Assembly: GCF_011386835.1 (NCBI RefSeq)
Contig: NC_088800.1
Coordinates: forward strand, 58,309,439 to 58,373,438
Length of the DNA stretch: 64,000 nucleotides
Source: Chrysemys picta bellii
Lineage: Eukaryota; Chordata; Testudines; Emydidae
Direction of reading: 5' to 3'
The notes beneath the pieces were generated by a model. The model was not told the DNA's origin. It ran no database searches and saw only the letters and a program-made list of their open reading frames with translations. Below, in pieces: positions 21,123-31,928 of this stretch. A program made the position numbers and the translations under genes. Numbering within the stretch: the first letter of the stretch is position 1; each line of letters opens with the position of its first letter.

Positions 21123-22079
21123 GTAATACCTCTGAGCAGCAAAACTGATGAAAAATGTGTGGCCGGTCAGAAGAAGGAAAGGAGACTGTGTGGTTGGGCT
21201 GGGGTGTTTAAGAGCCTCCTTGGGGAAATACAAAATTCCTGTCCGTGCTATTGATATTTAATGTCCAATCTCATATCAACTGGGCAAGAGGAAGGGAGGA
21301 TTCCTTTGGTTTCCACAGAAACGTGATTCGGGGGGGGGAGGGGGAAGGATTGTGTGTCTGCTTCAGAAAGGGCTCAGACAGTGATGCAGGCTGAGAAAAT
21401 CAGAAGTGCCTCCCTTAGGATAAGGGGGAAGACTTGTATTGTCCTGTCCTGGAATATCTCCTGGCCCTTGGTACCTTTCCAGGACTTTGGTTTTTTTCTC
21501 TCCAAGCTATGAGTGACTGTGTGCTCAGGATGAAGTAACGTATAATGGCATGATAAGTGAAAGGGCTAAGGGTTATTAAATTGGAATGAGCATAAAAACT
21601 TCCAGTGAAATGCTATTCTGAATAATGAGTTCTTTTGTTTGACTGCCTGCTCTCTTGGGGAAGGTTTCCTTCCTATTCCTGAAGTCCCAGCACTGCATAG
21701 GAAGTGATTAAGAACAGAAGACTTTTTGGAAGTCCTGCACACCTAGTATGAGACTGTCTTGTGCTCAGGATTATTTGCTCCGAAATCAGTCCTCTCTGCT
21801 CCTTTGCTATGTGTTTTGTATGATTAGAAAACTTGTTCCCTCCAATGTTAACGCTGTGTGTGTTTGGGTTTTTGTTAATTTAGTCCATTGTTGGGGGGAT
21901 CAGATTTAGGGAACATTTTGGGGGTAATCGGCTAGTCACCTGTTTTATGAAACCCCTATCCTGACATTACATTTGAGTTTGGGTTAAAACTCAGTTTCCT
22001 GTTAATAACATGGTTTCTTCAGGCACGTATCCAGGTAACTCTGCAAAATTCTGCGTAGTAACTTCAATATACTTAATTA
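21123..22079. other. Intron or unannotated stretch
   Basis: A poly-G stretch lies at about 21331-21345. No further exon with both splice sites was found. Confidence 0.4.
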
Positions 22080-22160
22080 GGGCCACACATTCTGCTGAAG
22101 TAAATTGGTGTAGCTCCATTGACTGATTTACACTAGCTGAGAAATTGGCCCTAGATGTTT
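22080..22160. repeat. Palindromic repeat relic
   Basis: The segments 'agggccacacattctgctgaagtaaattggtgtagctcc' and 'gatttacactagctgagaaattggccct' form the two arms of a degenerate palindrome (AGGGCCA...TGGCCCT). Confidence 0.6.
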
Positions 22161-23225
22161 ATCTAATGCCTTGAATATGTAAAATATTATATAAATATTA
22201 AGTATGATTAATATGAAACTGAAGTAGGAGGGATGAAGATTTTTTTGATTGGAAGGTAAAATTTGATCAGAGACTTCGTCTTGGATATTATGGTCTCTGA
22301 GGTGTAGTTTCGAGCTGCGTGAAGGTACTTAGTTGGGATTTAAATCTTGGATGTCCCTACAGGCTCTTCTGGAAAAATGCAGGGTTACTCCTCCCATAAA
22401 CTGTTGCGTTTAGATCCGTTTAACAGGCTCTGCTGTATCCACTTCCATGTTATTGCTGAGACCAAACCATGTCAAATCTTATGCTGAATCATGAAACTTG
22501 CATTTTTCCTCCAAGGTGAACTATGGGAACAGGAGAGTGCACGGCAAGAGGCTGAATTAGAGAGGACCTCAGAATTGGGTTTTCATCTAGAATATTTGGG
22601 CACTTTTGGCTTGTTAGGTTAAAGTCCACCCACTCCCATGTAACACTGCTGCTGTGAAAGTATCTCAAGGGGCCAGGAGAAGAAAAGGGACCATACTTGA
22701 ATTCTAAACAGGGCTTTAGTGATCCAAATAAAAACCTGTATTTTTGAGGCAAGTTGAATCTAATACTCAGGCACTCTGCAGCCCCGAGTCGTCTTTAAAT
22801 AAATAATTAAAGGGCAGAAATTTCAGAGGTCTTCAGCATTGGCCTAACTCTGCTCCCATTGAAGTCAGTCCCATCCCAAATGTCTCTCAAAAGCCTTCAT
22901 GGTGGGAACTTGAGCTCGGTGGTGCCTCAGGATGGGAATTTGTCTATCCTAATCTCTTGTAGTGCAATATATTGGTGTAGCACTGTCGATGTCAGGGGAC
23001 TGGATGATGGTGTGCTAATGTGACCTTATTTATATCTATGCTGAAATGTCCGAAAGGCTGGATCTCTACCTCTGTGCCTGGGAGGAAGTCAGAGGCACTA
23101 TGGAACATGGCCTCTTGATACTTCCCAAGTGTTTGAAGTTACATTGTTAATAAGTTTTCTGTTTTTACTTAATATTGCGACCCACTTATTTGCTTGGGTG
23201 TCGTAGGGTGGGAGTCCCAGACTCT
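22161..23225. other. Intronic stretch without recognised features
   Basis: A short palindromic relic 'ctctgctcccattgaagtcag' sits at 22849. Nothing else is recognised. Confidence 0.4.
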
Positions 23226-23247
23226 GGAGGTCTAGAGCATCTGTTTT

Positions 23248-23350
23248 TTGACTAGAGATGGCCGGAATGTTTTCGCTAAAATGAAATGTCAGCAAAACAT
23301 GCCGTTTCATCCGAGCCAAAACATTTTGCTGAGAGAGATTGGTTTCCATG
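23248..23350. repeat. Copy of the 'gaaaatttt' dispersed repeat
   Basis: A short segment 'gactagagatggccggaatgttttcgctaaaatgaaatgtc' through 'aaaacattttgctgag' resembles the AT-rich dispersed family at 19555 and 61490. Confidence 0.4.
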
Positions 23351-23440
23351 AAATCATAGACTCACAGGACTGGAAGGGACCTCGAGAGGTCATCTAGTCC
23401 AGTCCCCTGCACTCAAGGCAGGACTAAGTATTATCTAGAC

Positions 23441-23772
23441 CAGTGATTCTCAAACTAGGGCGGCTGCTTGTTCAGGGAAAGCCCCTGGTGGGCCATGCTG
23501 GTTTGTTTACCTGCTGCGTCCACAGGTTCGGCTGATTGTGGCTTCCACTGGCCGCAGTTTGCTGCTCCAGGCCAATGGGGGTTGCAGGAAGTGGTGCGGG
23601 CCAAGGGATGTGCTGGCCACCCTTCCCGCAGCCCCCATTGGCCTGGAGCAGCAAACCGCGGCCAGTGGGAGCCGTGATTGGCTGAACTTGTGGATGCGGC
23701 AGGTAAACAAACTGGCCCGGCCCGCCAGGGGCTTTCCCTGCACAAGCGGCGGCCCTAGTTTGAGAACCACTG
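23441..23772. mobile_element. Fold-back hAT MITE nested in CR1
   Basis: The ends CAGTGATTCTCAAACTAGGG and the reverse complement CCCTAGTTTGAGAACCACTG are typical of hAT elements. The target duplication ATCTAGAC is perfect and 8 bp long (23433-23440 and 23773-23780). The interior is almost a full palindrome. The left arm 'gccgcagtttgctgctccagg' pairs with 'cctggagcagcaaaccgcggc', so the 332-bp element can fold into one long hairpin around about 23600. Long open frames here are antisense pairs produced by the palindrome and are not genes. Confidence 0.95.
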
Positions 23773-24563
23773 ATCTAGACCATCCCTGACAGGTGTTTGT
23801 CCAACCTGCTCTGAAAAATCCCCAATGATGGAGATTCCACAACCTCCCTAGGCAATTTATTCCAGTGCTTAACCACTCTGACAGGAAGTTTTTCCTCATG
23901 TCCAACCTAAATCGCCCTTGCTGCAATTTAAGCCCATTGCTTCTTGTCCTATCCTGAGAGGTTAAGAAGAACAGTCCCTCCTTCTTGTAACAACCTTTTA
24001 TGTACTTGAAAACTGTTACCATGGCCCTTATCAGTCTTCTCTTCTCCAGACTAAACAAACCCAGTTTTTTCAATCTTCCCTCATAGGTCATGTTTTCTAG
24101 ACCTTTAATCATTTTTGTTGCTCTTCTCTGGACTTCCTCCAATTTGTCCACATCTTTCCTTAAAAGTGGTGCCCAGAACTGGAAACAATACTCCAGTTGA
24201 GGCCTAATTGGCATAGAGTAGAGCAGAAGAATTACTTCTCGTGTCTTGCTTACAATACTCCTGCTTATATATCCCATAAAGATTCACTTTTTTTGCAGTA
24301 GTGTTACACTGTTGACTCATATTTAGCTTGTGATCCACTATGACCCCCAGATCCTTTTCTGCAGTACTCCTTCCTAGGCAGTCATTTCTCATTTTGTTGT
24401 TCCTTCCTAAGTGCAGTACTTTGCATTTGTCCTTCTTGAATTTCATCCTGTGTACTTCAGATCATTCCTCCAGTTTGTCCAGATCATTTTGAATTTTAAT
24501 CCTATCTTCCAAAGAACTTGAAACCCCTCCCAGCTTGGTATTGTCTGCAAACTTTATAAGTGT

Positions 24564-25258
24564 TGCACCCCAAAATCCCACCTCTGACACCAGTGTGACC
24601 AAGTTCCTCCTCTATCTTGGTGGGTCCTGCGCTTATTGGCGGATTTTCTTGCCTCAGAGATTCACCATGTGGGTTGGGGAACAGCCCAGAGACCTTCCCC
24701 TCTGGAAGAAGCCACAGTCCAGGTCAATTGGGAGGTTTGGGGGGAACCCGGGCCCGCCCTTTACTCTGGGTTCCAGCCCAGGGCCCTGTGGACTGCAGCT
24801 GTCTATAGCGCCTCCTGTAACAGCCGCATGACAGCTACAACTCCCTGGGCTACTTCCCCATGGCCTCCTCCAAACACCTTCCTTATTCTCACCACAGGAC
24901 CTTCCTCCTGGTGTCTGATAACACTTGTGCTCCTCAGTCCTCCAGCAGTACACCCTCTCACTCTCAGCTCCTTGCGCCTCTTGCTCCCAGCTCCTCACAC
25001 TCGCACTACAAACTGAAGTGAGCTCCTTTTTAAAACCCAGGTGCCCTGATTAGCCTGCCTTAATTGATTCTAGCAGCTTCTTAATTGGCTCCAGGTGTCC
25101 TAATTAGCCTGCCTGCCTTAACTGGTTCTAGCAGGTTCCTGATTACTCTAGTGCAGCCCCTGCTCTGGTCACTCAGGGAACAGAAAACTACTCATCCAGT
25201 GACCAGTATATTTGCCCTCTACCAGACTCCTGTACCCCACTGGTCTGGGTCTGTCACA
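24564..25258 (-). mobile_element. Solo LTR (695 bp) nested in CR1
   Basis: The insertion begins TGCACCCC, ends TGTCACA, and is flanked by the direct duplication GTGT (24560-24563 and 25259-25262). That joins CR1 text 'actttataag' to 'actctctatgcc' exactly as in intact CR1. On the minus strand it starts TGTGACAG, has a TTTTAAAAAGG TATA-like box near 25030 and ends TG...CA, so the transcriptional sense is probably minus. I recognise it as a common turtle LTR, possibly Ty3/Gypsy-like; the class is inferred. No internal retroviral genes are present. Confidence 0.85.
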
Positions 25259-25547
25259 GTGTACTCTCTATGCCATTATCTATATCATGGATGAAGATAT
25301 TGAACAGAACCGGACCAAGAACCGATTCCCACGGGACTCCACTCGTTATGCCCTTCCAGCATGACGGAACCACTGATAACTACTCTCTGGGAACAATTTT
25401 CTAATCAGTTATGCACCCACCTTATAGTAGTTCCATCTAGGTTGTATTTCCCTAGTTTGTTTATGAGAAGGTCATGTGAGACTGTATCAAAAGCCTTACT
25501 AAAGTCAAGATATAGATAATATTTGGGAAGGTTTTGGGGCGAGAGAG

Positions 25548-25625
25548 ACTCATAGACTTTACAGTCAGAAGGGACCATCATGATAATCTAGTCTGACATC
25601 CTGCACATTGAGGTAGTGAACTTCC
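25548..25625 (-). mobile_element. CR1 3'-end fragment, antisense
   Basis: The segment 'gactcatagactttacagtcagaagggaccatcatgataatctagtctgac' is the reversed terminal part of CR1. It is a separate short copy from the larger one that ends just before. Confidence 0.75.
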
Positions 25626-25654
25626 CCACTTCCACTGGAGGAGAGGGGGAAACA

Positions 25655-25825
25655 CAAGAGACTCTCTAGCTCGGTGGGTACGGCACTGGCCTGGGATGTG
25701 GGAGACTAGGTTCAGGTCCTTACTCTGCCTTATTTGGGGTGCTCTGGGATGAAAACTCTGCTCTAGAGCAGGGAGCTGAGCTTGGATCTCTCAAGCCAGT
25801 GCCCTACCCACCTTACTATAGAGTG
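25655..25825 (+). mobile_element. SINE-like fragment (tRNA-type head)
   Basis: The text 'tctctagctcggtgggtacggcactggcctgggatgtgggag' followed by 'ggttcaggtcctt' resembles the A-box and B-box layout (GGTTCAGGTCC) of a tRNA-derived SINE head. Near 25765-25815 an inverted partial copy ('ttggatctctcaagccagtgccctaccca') follows. Confidence 0.5.
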
Positions 25826-26352
25826 TGACATGATTCAATGTTTTTGTTCAAACGCTTTTGCAAGTTGCCACAAAATGGAGTAGTCCTCCAGTCAGCTCTG
25901 ATTTGATCAGTGCTCCTCCATGTTAATTACGTTTGTGCTTTAAAACCTTGGAGCTGAAATCTCCTCCACCTCTTACCAAATTCCTTCATTACAGAATGAG
26001 TTGGTTTAAACTGTTTTTGACAGTAGACCTATTGGACTATTGGTCCAAATTCAGATCTAATTTGTGTACCAATGTATGTCTGGAATAAATCCATTAGCCA
26101 GAGTGGTGGTGGTCCACATGGACACTGGTTTCATTGAGAACACAAACATCTATATTTTGTGTATATGTGTGTGTCTGTCTTTCCATGTCTGGGTATGTAT
26201 AAATTAGCTTATGTCTCTGTAACTTTGTGAGGTTTTATTTTTGCCCTCTACCAGCATGCACATTATGCACTGGTTTGTGTCTTTTGAAACGGTGTGTTTT
26301 TTGTATGGTTTTATGGGCACAGATTGTGTGGGTGGGGTGGGGGTTTCGGTTT

Positions 26353-26357
<5 letters not shown>
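25826..26357. other. Intronic stretch
   Basis: There is no recognisable element. It is rich in T and GT words leading into the GT microsatellite before the exon. Confidence 0.4.

Positions 26358-26385
<28 letters not shown>
26358..26385. repeat. (GT)n microsatellite just upstream of an exon
   Basis: About 14 GT units end 47 bp before the splice acceptor at 26431. Confidence 0.95.
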
Positions 26386-26388
<3 letters not shown>

Positions 26389-26431
26389 CACTATTTTAGC
26401 CTCTTCAAACTGTATCTGGTCTCTCTTCCAG

Positions 26432-26505
26432 GACACTCATGGGACCGTATGGAATGGATCGAACAGTGCACTGCATTGATTTCTATGACTGTGCAAATGG
26501 GCTGG
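26432..26505 (+). CDS. PDZ gene exon: leader and start of PDZ domain
   Basis: The acceptor CTCTTCCAG ends at 26431 and the donor G|GTGAGT begins at 26506. The 74-base exon is phase 2 in and phase 1 out, and reads TLMGPYGMDRTVHC then IDFYDCANGLG. The last residues (NGLG) open the carboxylate-binding loop, X-L-G-I, which is completed by the next exon. It joins cleanly to the putative first exon at 21076 and to the exon at 47425 across a 20.9-kb intron. PDZ domains bind C-terminal peptides of membrane or scaffold partners. The gene is not named because I cannot match the flanking sequence to a family with confidence. Confidence 0.85.
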
Positions 26506-26659
26506 GTGAGTACTTTGTGTATGTGCAAGCCTCACCCTGGGGTATTGGAGAAAATGCACCATCAAATTGAGCTTCCAACATCTTGAGTGGCTACCTCCTC
26601 ATGCAGGTACAATGCAGAGGGCTGTGTCTTCTTTTGAATAGCTTCTGGAGTGTGTAAGG
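26506..26659. other. Start of the 20.9-kb intron
   Basis: The intron runs from 26506 to 47424 and holds the repeats listed below. Confidence 0.7.
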
Positions 26660-26995
26660 GAACTATACTCTTAAGACCATGCTGATCTTGTGGTTAATAT
26701 ACAAGAGTGGGTGATGAGACCTGGATTCTATTCCCAGTTCTGCCACAAACTTCCCGGGTCACCTTGGACAAATCACCGAGGCCCAAATTTTCCACTGATT
26801 GTTTTGTGTACCTCCATTTTTGAGTGGCCAGCCGGAGACACCTTGATCGGGGCACCCAAACTAATATTTGTTGAATGTCAGTCTTTGTCTCTCTGAGCCT
26901 CAGTTTCTCCACTTGTATAACAAGCACATATATATTTCTCCACTGTTGTAAAATATGCTGAGATCTCTGGAAGAAAAGAATTTTGTAGGTGTATT
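26660..26995 (+). mobile_element. MIR/core-SINE copy with internal insertion
   Basis: It starts with 'gatgagacctggattctattcccagttctgcc' and 'gggtcaccttggacaaatcac'. About 85 bp of other sequence interrupts it, then 'tctgagcctcagtttctccacttgtataa' completes the SINE. Confidence 0.75.
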
Positions 26996-27009
26996 ATTTT
27001 TATTATATT

Positions 27010-27302
27010 GTAACGTTCAATGATGGGAAATTGAAGCTAGGCAAATTCAAACTGGAAATAAGGTGCAGTTACTTACCAGGGAGGATGTTACTGACTGGAA
27101 CAACTTACCAGGGGATATGGTGGATTCTTCATCACATGGAGACTGTAAATCAAGAAGGGATGTCTCTCCAAAAGATACCCCCTATTTCAACCAGAAGTTA
27201 TGAGCTTGATGCCAGGATCACTGGGCGAGCTCCTCAGGGCTGAGCTATACAAGAGGTCAGACTAGATGGTCATAATGGTCCCTTCTAGACTTTATATCTC
27301 TG
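27010..27302 (+). mobile_element. CR1-type LINE 3' end, sense
   Basis: It shows 'ggaaataaggtgcagttacttaccaggg', 'ggtggattcttcatcac' and the terminal 'aggtcagactagatggtcataatggtcccttctagac' typical of the family. It resembles the end of the relic at 2300-3046. Confidence 0.8.
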
Positions 27303-28140
27303 GATATTCTCTTTCTGAAAACAGCCAGGATTTGGGATTGGGTGAATCAAAACGTGGGTTTGAGACCACAGAATGACTGTATTTCACAGAGGTAGTGAGG
27401 AGCAAATGACCCTGCAAGCCCTTTAAGACCAATGAAAACACAAAGCTGTCCTGAACACAACTGTTGCTCAGACAGATGCTCCTCTTGACTTCAGTGGGAG
27501 TAGGGAGGCCAGCACTGAGTGCTTTTGAAAACCTCACTCTCTCTGAACACCAGTCTGGCAATGGGGCTGTCACCATGCTATAGCCCACTCAGACATGCCC
27601 CGTCTTTGGCAGCTAGCTGGCACCCCCTTTTCCACTTGGTGATGCCTGCAGCCAGATTATGGCTGCCTACTGCATGGGTGTGCTGGGAGGAAGTACATGC
27701 CATGCACGCTCTGCTCCTTGGGCACCCATGCAGGGCCAGCCACAACTTGACCTGTTCTCCCTGTTTGTTAGATTGAACTCTGAACTTCACATGAGGTGTG
27801 AATGGGAAGTTTCTGGTGCCTGGCCAGCTGCAGATTATCCATCTCCCAGTGAAAGGTGCCATGAGATAGTTAAAGTAACCTCATATTCCCCTCTCTTGCC
27901 ACAAGCAGAGTCTGCAGTGCTGCCCAGGATCACAGAACTGCTGCTCTTGCCTCCTGCGCAGACATTACCTTAGCAGCATACATTTAATGAGTTGGAAGTG
28001 CTTTGTAATACCTACACTTTGAAAGGTAGGACAGAAACCCAAATTCTATTCTAGTCTATGCTGCATAAAAGTTTAATATCCTATAGACAGATCCTCAGCT
28101 GTTGTAAAGTAGCAGAGCTTGGTAGCTGTAAAATATTTTT
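27303..28140. other. Intronic stretch
   Basis: Overlapping open frames on both strands (27519-27973) show no domain and no splice borders consistent with the gene phases. No gene is called. Confidence 0.4.
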
Positions 28141-28147
28141 TCTGTCA

Positions 28148-28162
28148 CCCCCCCCCCCCCCG
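28148..28162. repeat. Poly-C tract
   Basis: An uninterrupted run of about 14 C is seen directly. Confidence 0.9.
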
Positions 28163-28226
28163 CAATAATTAAATTATTAAATTTTTTTTGGTCACATTTC
28201 CATGGAAAATTTTGAGGGTTTTTTGG

Positions 28227-28520
28227 CTGAAATATTTTGAGGCTGAAATGGTGCTGTGGTGCATCATGGGAGTTGTAGTTCTGGTGCCTCGTGCTCCCAT
28301 TCTTCTCAATGGGCTCGGCTTCATGGTCAAACCATGTCTCCCATTATGCACCATACACCTCTTGGTGAGAAGAGGCAGTGCATTGTGGCCGTGGTACATC
28401 ATGATAGATGAAATCTGGCTGAGGAACCTGGCCTGTGGAAGAGAATGGGAGCATGAGTCACTGGAACTATAATTCCCGTGAGACACCACTATGGCATTTC
28501 AGAATCAAAATATTTTGGGT
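28227..28520. repeat. Fold-back repeat with 'CATGGGAGTTGTAGTTC' arms
   Basis: The left arm 28227-28281 (ctgaaatattttgaggctg, then catgggagttgtagttct) pairs with the right arm 28462-28520 (ggaactataattcccgtg, then catttcagaatcaaaatat). The unpaired middle is about 180 bp. I recognise the GGGAGTTGTAGTTC motif from an ancient palindromic repeat of vertebrates. There is no coding capacity. Confidence 0.7.
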
Positions 28521-28559
28521 TTTGACCAGTTTTCAGTTCTGTGTTTCAACAACAACCAA

Positions 28560-28710
28560 CCCCCCCACCCCCAAAATAGAAATTGGCACTTCTTATGAAA
28601 TATTTTAGTCAAAAACCCAATTTCCTGTTGCAAAAGAGCTCCCATGGAAAACTTTCAGCCAGCCCTTTGAGTCAATTTATGCTAATTTACACCAGCTGAG
28701 AATCTGACCC
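28560..28710. repeat. Relics of AT-rich and palindromic repeats
   Basis: The segment 'gtcaaaaacccaatttcctg...catggaaaactttcagccagccc' is followed by 'aatttacaccagctgagaatctgaccca', the TTACACC palindromic family. Confidence 0.45.
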
Positions 28711-29769
28711 ATATTTTAGTTTTTGAAAGCATGAAACTGTTGGCTAGGTTTGTGTGCAGTGTTACCAGGTGGCACAGCACAGAAGATGTGGCCCAAGGAG
28801 TGGGGTGGAGGTCAAAGTTGGCCACTAGCGTAAAGTAGAGCAGCTCCAAATCCTCATCATGGAGGGTGGGAGCCAGAGTCGCACACGTTATGTTCTGTAC
28901 GGTGCATACTTTAAAAAAAAAAAAGATGAAATGACAAATCCATCTGAATTCATGATGGTGCCTAATCAGTGAGACTCTCCAACAATCATAGCCAAAGCGA
29001 GAGAGGTGCTAAGAATTTAAGCTCAGCAGATGAACTAGTAAGTGGAATTTCAGCTCTCCCGAGAAACTAGCGAACGGCTGTTTGGTAACTGTCTATTTTC
29101 AGCCGTCTGAGTGAGTTGTTTGACAGTTGTGATGTCATCTCCACTGAAGGAATAGGTCTGCTTCTGTGGAGCTTCCACTCTGTAGATGGGCTAACCTGTG
29201 CAATGACTGGGAGCTCAGAGCATTTCCATTATCCAGTGGCTCGGAAATTTCAGCTCCATAGATGAACAAACTTGATTCAGTAGCTGGGATTGGAGCTCTG
29301 GGAATGGACTAGCTAGGTCAGTGACTAGAAGCTCAGGAGACTGGCTAGCATGCATTAGCCTTTCACATGTCCATAAATTATATACTTGATCCATACGTTG
29401 CTATATCACATTCTAAAACTGTATCTCTCCACCAAACTCTACCCAAGAAGGGGCAAGAGGCCTTTGTAAAGTGTTGCAATATGATGCAGTTGGCAGTACT
29501 GAAGTCTGGTGATTCAGTTTCCAGTGCAGTCCTTCAGCTTTTCTTCCTGTTCTGTTGTGGGACGAGCCATGGATCATATAGCCAGGTAAACTCATCCAAG
29601 GTCAGTAACACACTTTAAAAAAAATCACTCTTTCAGCCAGAAACGAGAGCAATAAAGTCATTACGAGAGTACAGTGCTAAAGCTAGCTCTTAGCCAGTTC
29701 GACAGGGCTCAGAATGCTATGGAAAAGAAAGAAGCATCTGTGAATCATAGCCTTAACTCCTAACCTATT
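28711..29769. other. Intronic stretch
   Basis: At 29040-29350 phrases such as 'ggctaact/ttgtgcaatgactgggagctcag' recur loosely ('gggagctcagagca', 'gaagctcaggagac', 'ggagctctggg'), suggesting a degenerate short tandem arrangement. No exon is recognised. Confidence 0.35.
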
Positions 29770-29870
29770 AATGGGCCAAATTCTGACCCTGGCGTAATTC
29801 CAGAGTAACTACATGGATTTAAGTATTAGTCCAGACTTACACAAGTGTAACAGATCAGAGCTAAGCACTA
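29770..29870. repeat. Palindromic TTACACC-type repeat relic
   Basis: The text 'gggccaaattctgaccctggcgtaattccagagtaac' followed by 'gacttacacaagtgtaacagatcagag' shows two arms of the family. Confidence 0.5.
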
Positions 29871-30279
29871 GGTCTGTTCTGTGGCTTTAACTTGAAACCC
29901 AAACAATCCCAAATGAAAGCCCAATGCTCCTAAAATTGTAACTTTTAATTAGGAATAGTTCTCAGAGGCAAGTGCTAGTTAAACAGAAAAGCTGAGATCC
30001 AGTCATCCTCACCTTCATCATCTTAGAACTGAGCTGAGTGTGACTCACCTGCCACCTGTCCCTGACCCCAGACAGAAAAGAAGCCAGAGACTGCAAGAGT
30101 AACAGAGGGAGTAAGAGAAACATAACTGAACATTGTCAGCTTAGGCGTTGAACAGGAGTCTGCTCCACAGTGTCTAGGAGCAGGGATAAAGGTCGCAATC
30201 CTGAGGTTTGGTGTGTGGGATGGAAGACCGAGCAATGCATTAACAGGTGGAAAGCACTCAACTTTGAGCAGCGGATCAC
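29871..30279. other. Intronic stretch
   Basis: Nothing is recognised. The minus-strand frame 30023-30427 partly overlaps an antisense SINE and is not a gene. Confidence 0.4.
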
Positions 30280-30460
30280 AACCCGGGCAACAATAATAGT
30301 TAGCCCTTACAAAGTACAGTTCATCTACAAAGCTGGATACCCATGACCACCTCTGTTTTACAAATTGGGGAACTGGAGCACAACGACTGACTTTGCCCAA
30401 GGTCACGTAGCAAATGTGGCCGGGCAAGGGCTTGAAACCAAGTCTGTTGTTTGTTTGGTG
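30280..30460 (-). mobile_element. MIR/core-SINE copy, antisense
   Basis: The reversed MIR order is visible: 'ctctgttttacaaattggggaactggagcac', 'tgcccaaggtcacgtagcaaatg', 'gcttgaaaccaag'. Confidence 0.8.
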
Positions 30461-31419
30461 CCTGATTCAATAGACCTCAGTGTCTATTTGGCACCTAGTT
30501 GTTGAGCGTCACTGAAAGCCACTGGGGATCATGACCACTAGACTAAACAAACAGCTTATCTAGGGACCCCTTGACCCATAGTGGAGATGAAGATCCAGGA
30601 GCACTGTGGGATTATAGGCCTGAGGATTTTTTCCAATGGCAGTGGAGGGAACAGGGTTTGGTGCAAAAGAGCAAGTCCAGGGTCTGAATTTTGAAATATA
30701 CTGTAAAGAACCTCAAACAAACGCTCTCTGGGTCATTCTAAGCTCTACCCTGACCTGGAATTTCCTCCATAAACCTTTACTCTGTGAAAGAGAAACCATC
30801 GAGGACACCCGTACCAAGTCCAGGACTTTTGCCAGAAAAGAAAGATTAAAGAGATCCAAAATAGGCTAGATTATCAGGCCCTAAGTATTACTTAATAAGT
30901 ATTATCCTGGGACACTGATGCTATCACAATTAAAGGGGCACTGTCAATTTAATTTTGGTCCCAAATATAAGTTGGGTTAAAATAAGTCTTTCTTTCTAAA
31001 ACCTAAAAGGATAATAGAAATGTTTCCACAATTTACAAAAAATTCCCTCTCATCTACACAGTTGGCTTTTCATTTAGCGTTTAACATCCAAACATAGCTG
31101 CACTAAGAACCTGAAAGTGAAATGGATAGAAAATAAAAGGGAAATGATTGTCCTTGATTATCTTTGTTCAATCCAAGGAAATGCAAAATTGACTAAGCCC
31201 ATATACAGTGACGTGTAAACCAGAATTTAAAAATTCGTTTCCTTCTAGAAGCTGTTATTAGTAACACACTCTAGGTCAAACATTTGTTCACAATTTAGGA
31301 TTTTTAAATTGACTATCCTTTTATGGTTTTAACATCAGTTCCATTTAAACACCTGTTTGCATAAGCTTATAACTTAAGCCCTGATCTTGTAAAGATTTAT
31401 GAGCATGATTAACTTTATG
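30461..31419. other. Intronic stretch
   Basis: It is AT-rich and single-copy-looking. No exon or repeat is recognised. Confidence 0.4.
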
Positions 31420-31429
31420 CACGAGTGGT

Positions 31430-31725
31430 TATATTGTCACTATTGCCAACCACAAGCCCCCGCAAATCAGGAGATTGGCCTAAAAATCATGATTTAAATA
31501 ATAGTAAACATCAGGATAGGTTTATCTCCTGGTTTTGGAACCATAGGGTTCAGTTGCTTCACATTCTCAAGAGTCCATCTGCAACCATGAGGACTAGATA
31601 TTTACTGTTGTTTTAAATGAAAACTGAGATTTTTTTTTTTTTTGGCAATCACTTGAATCCAGGAACTGGGGCATTAAGAAAATCTCCAAATATCATGAGA
31701 TTGGTAATAAATTCACCAGAGTTGG
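31430..31725. repeat. Dispersed repeat 'tattgccaac...catgat', copy 1
   Basis: It starts 'actattgccaaccacaag', has 'aatcatgatttaaataat', then a T run at 31630-31642, and finishes 'aatatcatgagattggtaataa'. Related, shorter copies lie at 35590-35770 and 54990-55130. Ends such as TTGCCAAC and GATTGGTAA look like diverged inverted arms. Confidence 0.5.
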
Positions 31726-31928
31726 TGCAGTGCCTTGAGGTCAAGTGAGCGAATCTTTACACATCACTAGCTAACAAAATTCTCCTTGCTCTGGAGGGCG
31801 AGTTCTCAGTTTGGGTGCCATTTTGTGGTTCTCTCTCTTTCTCTCTTTTATCCCATCTTGTGAAAAGCTTCAGTTGGCATTTTCCTGCTTTTAAATGGCC
31901 AAAATAGTGTGTGGTGGTTGTGGATACT

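Larger units (their letters stand above)
23354..25530 (-). pseudogene. CR1 LINE, antisense, C-terminal half of reverse transcriptase, with two nested insertions
   Basis: It starts with the reversed CR1 3' end ('aatcatagactcacaggactggaaggg', 'tcatctagtccagtcccctgc'). It carries ORF2 C-terminal sequence on the minus strand. At 23790-24277 one frame shows RPQLEYCFQFWAPLLRKDV and VQRRATKMIKGLENM. At 24204-24446 a shifted frame shows KDKCKVLHLGRNN and AEKDLGVIVDHKLNMSQQC. Further ORF2 remnants lie at 25263-25520. A hAT MITE (23441-23772) and a solo LTR (24564-25258) interrupt it. Frameshifts and stops make it inactive. It is 5' truncated, so the catalytic YxDD region is absent. It lies antisense to the host gene in an intron. 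Confidence 0.9.

Noticed and set aside
23468..23789. Overlapping open frames on both strands
   Set aside because: They are mirror products of the palindromic hAT MITE.
24535..25016. Plus- and minus-strand frames of about 100-126 codons
   Set aside because: They lie within the solo LTR and have no retroviral protein features.
25655..25825. Possible tRNA gene
   Set aside because: A and B box-like words are present but no cloverleaf with an anticodon stem can be drawn; a SINE head fits better.
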